From assembly GCA_032260385.1 (NCBI GenBank), contig JAVVEL010000009.1:1-64000 (forward strand): a stretch of DNA of 64,000 nucleotides, in the 5' to 3' direction. Origin of the DNA: UBA9300 sp032260385 (lineage in GTDB: Bacteria; Bacteroidota; Bacteroidia; Bacteroidales; VadinHA17). Below are positions 1-6,174 of the stretch, piece after piece. The notes beneath the pieces are model-generated. The model made no database searches, was not told where the DNA came from, and worked only from the letters and a program-made list of their open reading frames with translations. The number at the start of each line of letters is the position of its first letter. Position 1 is the first letter of the stretch. A program made the position numbers and the translations under genes.

Positions 1-801
1 GTAGTGTCCGTTGTCAAGACATAAAAGCTTATTATTTTTGACAGCATATGCGAGGTAAAAATCGTATGATCCCACCACCATTGCTTCAGATCCGATACCG
101 AATAATTTGCTTTCAACTGAATCCTTGAGGTGATTTTTTGGATAATCAATATTGTATATCTCATCGAGGGATTCCTTCAGTATTTTCCGGAGAGTAAAGC
201 GGTCAACGGGAGTATCCTTTGAGCCATCGGGTATCCAGAGGTTATGGACGCAAGGACTTACAAGCTGCTGGCCCATGTCTGCTCCTATCTCACGGCATCT
301 TTTCACATGCTCAATCCAGAAGTTTCGTATAGAAGGATCTTTGGAAGAAAGTGTAAAGCCATCATCCGCTTTCGGGTGAGAGAAGCAGGTACAGTTAAAA
401 TCCAAACCAATGCCCATTTCCCGCGCCCAGCTTATCCAGTCACGGTAATGCTCTGTCCTGATCCGGTCCCTGTCAATTTTTTGCCCGCCAAAATCTCCGT
501 ATATGGCATGCAGGTTAAGTCTCTGCTTACCGGGTAATAATGACATTACCTTTTCTATATCCTCTCTCAGTTCCCCGGCATTTCGTGCTTTCCCAGGGTA
601 ATTTCCGGTAACCTGGATACCTCCTCCCCCCAGTTCAGCCCCCGGTGTTTCAAATCCGCCCACATCGTCGGCCTGCCAGCAATGGAGACTGATAACGACA
701 TCATCCATCTTTGTCAGCACCTGGTCTGTAGCTACTCCCAGTTCTGCATATTGTTCCCGTGCAAGTTTATAAGATTGTTCAATTGTGTTTGTGTTTTTCA
801 T
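1..801 (-). CDS. rhaA: L-rhamnose isomerase, C-terminus cut off by window start
   Basis: Interconverts L-rhamnose and L-rhamnulose in the cytoplasm, the first step of rhamnose catabolism. Translating the minus strand from the ATG at 801-799 gives 267 codons with no stop before the window edge. The protein matches the RhaA family throughout, with blocks such as SLHCWQADDVGGFE, GNYPGKARNA, LNLHAIYGD, GLDFNCTCFSHP, DGFTLSSKD, WIPDGSKDTPVDR and ESKLFGIGSE. It reaches the metal-site region CLDNGH at the very edge. Full-length RhaA is about 420 residues, so the last third, with further metal ligands, lies outside. It follows rhaT on the same strand after a 121-nt gap with short repeats, so a rhaT-rhaA operon is likely. 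Confidence 0.95.
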   Translation of the reverse strand, partial: MKNTNTIEQSYKLAREQYAELGVATDQVLTKMDDVVISLHCWQADDVGGFETPGAELGGGGIQVTGNYPGKARNAGELREDIEKVMSLLPGKQRLNLHAIYGDFGGQKIDRDRIRTEHYRDWISWAREMGIGLDFNCTCFSHPKADDGFTLSSKDPSIRNFWIEHVKRCREIGADMGQQLVSPCVHNLWIPDGSKDTPVDRFTLRKILKESLDEIYNIDYPKNHLKDSVESKLFGIGSEAMVVGSYDFYLAYAVKNNKLLCLDNGHY

Positions 802-830
802 AGAAGGGTATTTATATTATGGAGTTTTAA

Positions 831-909
831 GTTTCAGGTTTCAGGTTTACTCGCTCCCACCAGCCACAATCATCAGCCGCTCGAGAGCTCGGTTCAGGTT
901 TCAGGTTTT
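831..909. repeat. GTTTCAG-type heptamer repeats between rhaT and rhaA
   Basis: The rhaT-rhaA gap contains TTCAGGTTTCAGGTTT twice, at 833-848 and 893-908, exactly 60 bp apart. Each copy is a 7-nt unit repeated a little over twice. The 44 nt between the copies are GC-rich and include the overlapping sites CTCGAG and GAGCTC. No promoter or terminator was recognised here. Confidence 0.75.
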
Positions 910-922
910 GTACTAACCCCTA

Positions 923-1951
923 TCATCCCAGGTTAATTACGAATGTTGACAGTATAAGAATTACTATCCCGACAGCCAGTACTATCATTGTTTTTCTTCC
1001 TGCCCCCTTCCATTCCCTGAGTATTATGCCCCAGATATTGCTGAAGGCAATATTGAGGGCCATGAGTATACTCCAGGCAAAAACAGCTATTTCTCCCGGC
1101 AGCTGGCTTTTTCCCATGCCATAAAAATGAAACTGGAGAAACCAGAGAAAGCCAGCCAGGAAGGTAAAGAACAGGTTGTTAAAGAACACTGTACCCGAAA
1201 CAGACAGGTAATCTTTATATGTTTTGTTTTTAACGTTCAGGTAGGCACAATATCCAAAGTTAGTAATAAAGCCGCCAATAAGGATAAAAATCAGGGTAAC
1301 ATTGCTCTGAAAAAGAGGGTTAACACCAAATTGAAGAGCAATTTTATCAATTGGTTGACCCACCTCATAGCCATAATTAAATGCCGCGCTCATTATACCG
1401 GACATTACAGCTATCAACAGGCCCTTTTTCAGTGCAAACTCCCTTACGGCAAGTTTTCGCTCTTCCTCGCTCATATTTTTTTTCTTAAGAGCCCCTGCAT
1501 ATCCTATCACTGCTATCCCGGCAACACAAACTGCCACCCCGGTCACCATCAATATGCCTTCAGTATCGCCAAAGAGATTTCGTCCTGCCACTATTGGAGG
1601 TATGAGTGTACCGAAGGCCGCACAGAATCCAAGTGCAATACTCTGCCCCATAGCCACTCCCAGATATCTTATGCTAAGGCCAAAAGTCAAGCCTCCCACT
1701 CCCCAGAGAGCTCCGAAAAGCATTGCCAGCCATTTTGCTGATGCCGGTGCTACAGCTATGATCTGGAATAAGGTACCATGCGGAAGGAATAAGAATGCGA
1801 AGAGCCATGGTGCTATTAACCATGCAGCAAGGCCCTGGGAAATCCAGTACGACTCCCACGACCATTTTTTAACCTTTCTGAAAGGAACATAAAAACTTGA
1901 AGCCCCAAGACTTCCTATTGCGATTAATCCTATGGCTGACAATGAATTCAT
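923..1951 (-). CDS. rhaT: L-rhamnose/proton symporter RhaT
   Basis: Inner-membrane permease importing L-rhamnose with a proton. The 342-residue length matches E. coli RhaT (344). Family blocks include FYVPFRKVKKWSWESYW near residues 20-36, GALWGVGGLTFGLSIRYLGVAMG near 79-101, and WFLQFHFYGMGKSQLP in the second half. The chain is almost entirely hydrophobic segments, consistent with the ten-helix topology known for the family. It is the first gene of a pair with rhaA, so uptake and isomerisation are probably co-expressed. Upstream on the minus strand a TATTTTG-like element lies at 2021-2015, a weak promoter candidate. No regulator or rhamnulokinase is visible in the window. Confidence 0.95.
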   Translation of the reverse strand: MNSLSAIGLIAIGSLGASSFYVPFRKVKKWSWESYWISQGLAAWLIAPWLFAFLFLPHGTLFQIIAVAPASAKWLAMLFGALWGVGGLTFGLSIRYLGVAMGQSIALGFCAAFGTLIPPIVAGRNLFGDTEGILMVTGVAVCVAGIAVIGYAGALKKKNMSEEERKLAVREFALKKGLLIAVMSGIMSAAFNYGYEVGQPIDKIALQFGVNPLFQSNVTLIFILIGGFITNFGYCAYLNVKNKTYKDYLSVSGTVFFNNLFFTFLAGFLWFLQFHFYGMGKSQLPGEIAVFAWSILMALNIAFSNIWGIILREWKGAGRKTMIVLAVGIVILILSTFVINLG

Positions 1952-2072
1952 ATAAGAAAAACTTTACTGTAAGAGGTAAGATAAATAATGCTGAAAGAAA
2001 ATGCTTAATTTAATCAAAATATTAGCACATGCCCCCGGTATTATTTTTATTTTTTTTTTTGATTTTAAGAAT

Positions 2073-2080
2073 TAAATTTG
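2073..2080 (+). promoter_or_regulatory. Bacteroidetes -7 element for tRNA-Leu
   Basis: TAAATTTG is an exact match to TAnnTTTG, 40 nt before the mature tRNA 5' end. No convincing -33 TTTG is seen at the usual distance; the region is a long T tract. Confidence 0.6.
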
Positions 2081-2120
2081 CAATCGCAAAACAACAAGCC
2101 CAGGTGACAGGGCTAAAAAT

Positions 2121-2206
2121 GCCCAGGTGGCGGAATTGGTAGACGCGCCAGGTTGAGGGCCTGGTGGCCGCATTAGGTCGTGCTGGTTCGATTCCAGTCC
2201 TGGGCA
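2121..2206 (+). tRNA. tRNA-Leu (anticodon GAG)
   Basis: An 86-nt type II tRNA. The acceptor GCCCAGG (2121-2127) pairs with CCTGGGC (2199-2205), with A as discriminator at 2206. The anticodon stem CCAGG/CCTGG encloses the loop TTGAGGG, giving anticodon GAG. The T arm reads CTGG TTCGATT CCAG, and the long variable arm expected for tRNA-Leu lies between. The 3' CCA is not encoded (ACAA follows), so it must be added. A Rho-independent terminator follows directly. The leader holds a copy of the tRNA 5' end (see findings). Confidence 0.97.
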
Positions 2207-2214
2207 CAAGGGGA

Positions 2215-2245
2215 AGCCAAACTGAATTTTTCAGTTTGGCTTTTT
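2215..2245 (+). terminator. Rho-independent terminator after tRNA-Leu
   Basis: AGCCAAACTGAA and TTCAGTTTGGCT form a perfect 12-bp stem with a 3-nt loop, followed by a T run. It lies 9 nt after the tRNA. Confidence 0.9.
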
Positions 2246-2270
2246 GCTTGGTGCAGGGGGCCAGCCTTCG

Positions 2271-2282
2271 CTGAAGCTTCAG
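2271..2282. repeat. 12-bp perfect palindrome in GC-rich intergenic stretch
   Basis: CTGAAGCTTCAG is self-complementary. It sits in a GC-rich, non-coding stretch (about 2250-2340) with the look of a dispersed intergenic repeat, between the tRNA terminator and the aldo/keto reductase promoter. Confidence 0.5.
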
Positions 2283-2343
2283 ACTTCGCTCTACGGGCTA
2301 CGTCTGACGCAGTCGGCTGACGATGCAGGGAGAAGGAAACGGA

Positions 2344-2376
2344 TTTGATGGCTTAAACATATTTTGCATATTTTTG
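2344..2376 (+). promoter_or_regulatory. Bacteroidetes promoter for aldo/keto reductase
   Basis: -33 TTTG at 2344-2347 and -7 TATTTTTG at 2369-2376, separated by 21 nt, fit the TTTG/TAnnTTTG consensus. The ATG is 24 nt downstream. Confidence 0.7.
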
Positions 2377-2400
2377 TATTAAACAAATAATTTGATACTT

Positions 2401-3411
2401 ATGAAAGTATATGATAAGTCTAATCCGGTAAGATATCTGCCTGATGAGAATCGGTATGGTACAATGAAATACCGCAGGTGCGGCAAAAGCGGGATACTGC
2501 TACCCCTCATTTCACTTGGCTTATGGCATAATTTCGGTTATATAGACTCACCGGAAAAAGCAAGGAAAATTTCGAGGAAGGCTTTTGATCTGGGGATCAC
2601 ACATTTTGACCTGGCCAATAATTACGGTCCTCCTTTCGGGTCTGCAGAAGAAACATTTGGTACAATATTAAAAAAAGACCTTGGCCCCTACCGTCATGAA
2701 ATGTTTATTTCAACAAAGGCAGGTTTCGACATGTGGGATGGACCATATGGCAACTTTGGCTCAAGAAAATATTTGATAACAAGCCTTGAGCAAAGCTTAG
2801 GGAGGATGGGTCTTGAATATGTTGATCTCTTTTATCACCACAGGCCTGACCCGGAGACGCCACTTGAAGAAACAATGCTGGCCCTTGATCAGATAGTCAG
2901 GTCAGGCAAGGCACTCTATGTGGGTATCAGTAATTATGATGCCGACAAAACAGCAGAAGCTTCCAGGATTCTGCAGGAACTCAGAACTCCTTTCCTGATA
3001 CACCAGGCCAGGTACTCACTCTTTGACAGGTGGGTTGAGGACAAACTGCTTGATACCCTTGAAGAACTCGGGAAGGGAATGATAGCTTTTTCACCTCTTG
3101 CCCAGGGGATGTTAACAGACAGGTACCTTAAGGGCATACCTGATGATTCAAGGGCCGGGAAGGAAATGACATACCTTGAGAAGAACCAGGTACTATCCAG
3201 GCTTGATAAGATAAAGGCACTGAATAAAATTTCCAAGTCAAGGGGACAGAAATTAAGCCAGATGGCACTGGGATGGATACTAAAGGATGAAAGGGTTACA
3301 TCCGTGCTGGTAGGAGTAAGCACAGAAGACCAACTGGCCGAAAATGTTAAATCCCTGGATAATATTGAATTCTCTGATGATGAAATAAAACTTATTGACA
3401 GTGTTTTATAA
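2401..3411 (+). CDS. yghZ: Aldo/keto reductase, YghZ/Gpr type
   Basis: NADPH-dependent cytoplasmic reductase. The closest known relative is E. coli YghZ (Gpr), which reduces L-glyceraldehyde 3-phosphate and methylglyoxal, so carbonyl detoxification is the likely role. The 336 residues include blocks nearly identical to YghZ: RCGKSGILLP, SLGLWHNFGY, FDLGITHFDLANNYGPP and SGKALYVGISNY. The catalytic tetrad is visible as Asp70, Tyr75, Lys106 (STKAG) and His147 (FYHHR). An in-frame TTG lies three codons upstream (2392), but the ATG at 2401 fits the promoter at 2344-2376 and the family N-terminus. The start of the amino-sugar kinase is 48 nt downstream. Confidence 0.93.
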   Translation: MKVYDKSNPVRYLPDENRYGTMKYRRCGKSGILLPLISLGLWHNFGYIDSPEKARKISRKAFDLGITHFDLANNYGPPFGSAEETFGTILKKDLGPYRHEMFISTKAGFDMWDGPYGNFGSRKYLITSLEQSLGRMGLEYVDLFYHHRPDPETPLEETMLALDQIVRSGKALYVGISNYDADKTAEASRILQELRTPFLIHQARYSLFDRWVEDKLLDTLEELGKGMIAFSPLAQGMLTDRYLKGIPDDSRAGKEMTYLEKNQVLSRLDKIKALNKISKSRGQKLSQMALGWILKDERVTSVLVGVSTEDQLAENVKSLDNIEFSDDEIKLIDSVL

Positions 3412-3446
3412 TAATCTCAGGTATCTGACTTGATGCCTTATTTTCA

Positions 3447-3454
3447 TATTTTTG
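3447..3454 (+). promoter_or_regulatory. -7 element immediately before the amino-sugar kinase
   Basis: TATTTTTG is an exact TAnnTTTG match ending 4 nt before the ATG at 3459. Transcription from it would begin at or beside the start codon, implying a leaderless mRNA. The -33 region is weak, with only a TTG at 3430-3432. Confidence 0.5.
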
Positions 3455-3458
3455 CTGC

Positions 3459-4304
3459 ATGATTATTATTGCTGACAGCGGGGCAACGAAAACCAACTGG
3501 ATAATATCCGGTGAGGGTGAGGTAAAGAACAGGATACAGACAACGGGTCTAAATCCTAATTTTTCATCGGCTCATCAGATAATGTCAGTTATACATGAAA
3601 ATATCAGCCCGCTGGCAGAACCAGGTCAACAGCATGAAATACATTTTTATGGATCCGGTTGCTCCGGGGATTTTCTGTGCAACAAGGTCAGCAAGGCCAT
3701 AAGCAGGATTTTCCCGGGCTCGATTGTAGAAGTAAACGGCGATTTACTGGGTGCAGCGCGGGCTTTGCTGGGCAACAACATGGGGATAGCCTGCATACTG
3801 GGGACTGGTTCTAATTCATGTCTCTACGATGGTGAGAAAATAATAAGCAACATTCCCCCGCTGGGCTTTATCCTTGGAGATGAAGGAAGCGGAGCAAGCC
3901 TGGGCAAACAGCTTCTTGCAGACTATCTGAAAGGCATTATGCCAGCGGAGGTGGCCAAGTTATTCGGGAAGGAATTCGCTACTGATAAAGATAAGGTTAT
4001 CAAAGAGGTATATCGAGGAGAATTCCCCAGTAAATACATCGCCAGCTTTGTTGTCTTCCTCAGGGAAAACTTAAATAAGGACTACTGTAAAAAATTACTT
4101 ATAGCTTCCTTTGAAGATTTTATTGAAAGGAATATAATGCATTATGATGGCTACAAGGAGATGAAGATCTCATTCACAGGGTCAATCGCATGGTATTTCA
4201 AGGTAATATTACTGAAGGTTTTAAAGGAAGCCGGACTGAAGGCGGGTGAAGTAATAAAAGAGCCGGCAGAAAGAATAATGGATTATCATCTAAGAAAAGA
4301 ATAA
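3459..4304 (+). CDS. Amino-sugar kinase, BadF/BadG/BcrA/BcrD ATPase family (MurNAc/GlcNAc kinase-like)
   Basis: Probable cytoplasmic kinase for N-acetylmuramic acid or N-acetylglucosamine. The 281 residues show the ASKHA ATPase motifs in order: phosphate-1 ADSGATKTNW near residues 5-14, phosphate-2 LGTGSNSCLYDG near 113-124, and the adenosine-side GDEGSGASLGK near 137-147. The stop codon directly abuts the ATG of murQ (TAAATG), so the two are translationally linked. In Tannerella and Clostridium a kinase of this family, MurK, makes the MurNAc 6-phosphate that MurQ uses, which is the best model here. GlcNAc kinase is the alternative; sequence alone cannot decide. Confidence 0.85.
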   Translation: MIIIADSGATKTNWIISGEGEVKNRIQTTGLNPNFSSAHQIMSVIHENISPLAEPGQQHEIHFYGSGCSGDFLCNKVSKAISRIFPGSIVEVNGDLLGAARALLGNNMGIACILGTGSNSCLYDGEKIISNIPPLGFILGDEGSGASLGKQLLADYLKGIMPAEVAKLFGKEFATDKDKVIKEVYRGEFPSKYIASFVVFLRENLNKDYCKKLLIASFEDFIERNIMHYDGYKEMKISFTGSIAWYFKVILLKVLKEAGLKAGEVIKEPAERIMDYHLRKE

Positions 4305-5117
4305 ATGTCATCAGGAAACAATATAACGGAATCGGAATCCCTGTACAGGGATATAGATAAGATGTCAACCAGGGACATACTGGAAAAGATCAACGATGAG
4401 GACATGAAGATAGTTCCGGTTATACGATCTGTGATACCTGTCATTGAGAGGCTGGTTGAGGAAGTGGTGAAAAGGATGAAAAAGGGAGGAAGGCTCTTCT
4501 ATATAGGTGCCGGTACCAGTGGCAGGCTGGGCATAGTTGATGCTTCCGAGATACCACCCACCTACGGGCTTGATCATGGTTTCGTTATCGGGCTAATTGC
4601 AGGTGGCGACGGGGCCATAAGGAAAGCCGTGGAAAAAGCCGAAGATAATGAAGAGCTGGGTTGGAATGACCTGCAAGCCTTTAATATTGACAGATTCGAC
4701 ACAGTTGTGGGCATAGCAGCATCAGGCAGGACCCCCTATGTCATTGGTGCCCTGAAAAGAGCGAGGGAGAGGAATATATTAACGGCCTGCATAACCGGTA
4801 ACCCTTCCACTGAACTTGAAAAACACTCAGATATACCTATAGTTGCCGTTACCGGGCCTGAATTTGTTACCGGCAGTACAAGAATGAAGGCTGGCACTGC
4901 TCAAAAGCTCATACTGAACATGCTAACCACGGCTGTTATGATAAAGCTGGGACGGGTGAAGGGCAACAAAATGGTTCATATGCAGCTTACAAATCAAAAA
5001 CTTATCGAACGGGGTACAAAAATGATAGTCGAAGAGCTGGGTATCGATAGCGAGAAAGCCCGCAAATTATTGCTCCTGCACGGTTCCGTGAAAAAAGCAC
5101 TCGAAGCAATGGAATGA
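4305..5117 (+). CDS. murQ: N-acetylmuramic acid 6-phosphate etherase
   Basis: Cleaves the lactyl ether of MurNAc 6-phosphate to GlcNAc 6-phosphate and D-lactate in peptidoglycan recycling. The 270-residue SIS-fold protein has the family signature GAGTSGRLGIVDASEIPPTYG at residues 68-88 with the catalytic Glu82 (DASE), a SIS strand VVGIAASGRTPYV, and the block STRMKAGTAQKLILNML. It is about 25 residues shorter than E. coli MurQ but no motif is missing. It starts on the base after the kinase stop. No MurNAc permease is nearby, so uptake or hydrolysis must be encoded elsewhere. The 39-nt gap to the convergent PKD gene holds no clear terminator. Confidence 0.95.
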   Translation: MSSGNNITESESLYRDIDKMSTRDILEKINDEDMKIVPVIRSVIPVIERLVEEVVKRMKKGGRLFYIGAGTSGRLGIVDASEIPPTYGLDHGFVIGLIAGGDGAIRKAVEKAEDNEELGWNDLQAFNIDRFDTVVGIAASGRTPYVIGALKRARERNILTACITGNPSTELEKHSDIPIVAVTGPEFVTGSTRMKAGTAQKLILNMLTTAVMIKLGRVKGNKMVHMQLTNQKLIERGTKMIVEELGIDSEKARKLLLLHGSVKKALEAME

Positions 5118-5156
5118 TTATCTCCCGATAAAGAAGTGAATCGTTAAAATTCTTCC

Positions 5157-5834
5157 TTATTTCTTTGGCTTACGTTCCAGTTTTTTAACCACATATGAAC
5201 GGTCACGCTCAGTACCACCCTTTGTTCCAACATAATCAACCCAGGCTATAAAGGTATTTATCTCGTTTGGTACAAGCTGATCAGTTCTTATATAAATATC
5301 GTTCATATAGCCCCTGAGGTCCCAGTTATTGTGATTTTCTTCCCATACATCAACATAATAAACATAAGGTCCCAGGTAATTGAAAATGACCTTGCCATTT
5401 GCATTGGTATAGCCTTCAGCCACCATATGATCCTCCGCATCCCAGTCGGCAAGGGTAGGATAAAGCCTTACATTGGCCCCGGGTACCGGGTATTCATCAA
5501 TCCATTCCAGGACTTCTATCTGGAGAATGGTTGGGGAGCTAACTGTAATAGTTTGGTAAGCAATGTCATAGGCTCCGGTCTTACTATAAGCCGTAAGTGT
5601 CACCTCGTAGGTTCCGGAAGCAGAATAGCTATGTATGGGATCCACCGCAGTTGAACCTGTCCCATCGCCAAAATCCCAATCATAATCCACAGAATTATAT
5701 GAATCATTGGTAAAATAAATTTCCTCCCCTATATAAGCATCTACTTTATCAACCGTAAAGAAGGCATCAGGGCTAATTTCACATGAACCGAGGATCAGTG
5801 GGATAATGAATAATATGTAATATATCTTTTTCAT
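5157..5834 (-). CDS. PKD-domain lipoprotein
   Basis: A 225-residue predicted lipoprotein of unknown role. Starting at the ATG at 5834 gives MKKIYYILF, a hydrophobic segment and a lipobox LILGSC with Cys18. An in-frame ATG ten codons upstream (5864) would put an odd N-terminal extension before the signal and would lie upstream of the transcription start predicted from the nearby sigma-54 site. Residues about 22-100 form one PKD/polycystin domain with the motif DYDWDFGDGT and the closing HSYSASGTYEVTLTAYS. The rest, about 110-225, resembles a carboxypeptidase-regulatory-like beta sandwich (VPGANVRLYP, TNANGKVIFNYLGP). A surface or periplasmic binding role is an inference. Promoter: a candidate sigma-54 site at 5865-5880, minus strand. 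Confidence 0.8.
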   Translation of the reverse strand: MKKIYYILFIIPLILGSCEISPDAFFTVDKVDAYIGEEIYFTNDSYNSVDYDWDFGDGTGSTAVDPIHSYSASGTYEVTLTAYSKTGAYDIAYQTITVSSPTILQIEVLEWIDEYPVPGANVRLYPTLADWDAEDHMVAEGYTNANGKVIFNYLGPYVYYVDVWEENHNNWDLRGYMNDIYIRTDQLVPNEINTFIAWVDYVGTKGGTERDRSYVVKKLERKPKK

Positions 5835-5864
5835 GACTCTGATATTTTGTTTCAATAAAAACAA

Positions 5865-5880
5865 ATCAAATTTGGTGCCA
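5865..5880 (-). promoter_or_regulatory. Candidate sigma-54 (-24/-12) promoter for the PKD lipoprotein
   Basis: Read on the minus strand from 5880 to 5865 the site is TGGCACCAAATTTGAT, against the consensus TGGCACRNNNNTTGCW. The GG and TTG elements are correctly spaced; the last conserved C is A. The predicted start near 5854 is about 20 nt before the ATG at 5834. The site before hsp20 carries the same TTGA variant. Confidence 0.5.
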
Positions 5881-5895
5881 ACCGGAAGTGTGAAA

Positions 5896-5928
5896 TATTA
5901 TTTATGACTTATGATTTATTATTTATGA
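5896..5928. repeat. 12-nt direct repeat, 21-bp period
   Basis: TATTATTTATGA occurs at 5896-5907 and 5917-5928, two helical turns apart, just upstream of the sigma-54-like site of the PKD gene. It may be a protein-binding pair or simply AT-rich slippage. Confidence 0.6.
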
Positions 5929-5972
5929 TTTAATATCTATTTGATTGGTTGCATGTTACAGAGGTTTAATAA

Positions 5973-6050
5973 TTGTTGAAGTGTTGAAATGTTTAATCGT
6001 TTAATCGGGTTAAACCCGGCAATCCACTATTCCAGTATTCCAGTATTTCA
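5973..6050. repeat. Cluster of 8-nt tandem repeats upstream of thrS
   Basis: Three short arrays with an 8-nt period follow one another: TTGTTGAA/GTGTTGAA at 5973-5988, GTTTAATC twice at 5991-6006, and TATTCCAG twice plus TATTTCA at 6028-6050. The gap 5865-6174 (310 nt) holds these, the sigma-54-like site, the 12-nt repeats and the thrS promoter. I see no gene or recognised riboswitch in it. Confidence 0.7.
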
Positions 6051-6113
6051 TTACCAGGGCAACTGAACCAAATCATCATATTTGTGTTCAAATATTCACA
6101 GGGAGTGAAGTTA

Positions 6114-6143
6114 TTTACCTGTGTGAAAATATCACTATCTTTG
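6114..6143 (+). promoter_or_regulatory. Promoter of the thrS-infC-rpmI-rplT operon
   Basis: -7 TATCTTTG at 6136-6143 matches TAnnTTTG exactly. A weak -33 TTTA at 6114-6117 lies 18 nt upstream. The thrS ATG is 31 nt after the -7 element. Confidence 0.65.
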
Positions 6144-6174
6144 CAACCTGATTATTTAAAAGATTTTAAGGACT

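Noticed and set aside
152..537. Plus-strand reading frames inside the first 800 bases
   Set aside because: They are antisense to rhaA, whose protein sequence is conserved throughout.
1127..1892. Long plus-strand reading frames over 1127-1892
   Set aside because: Antisense to rhaT; the translated sequence has no protein-like pattern.
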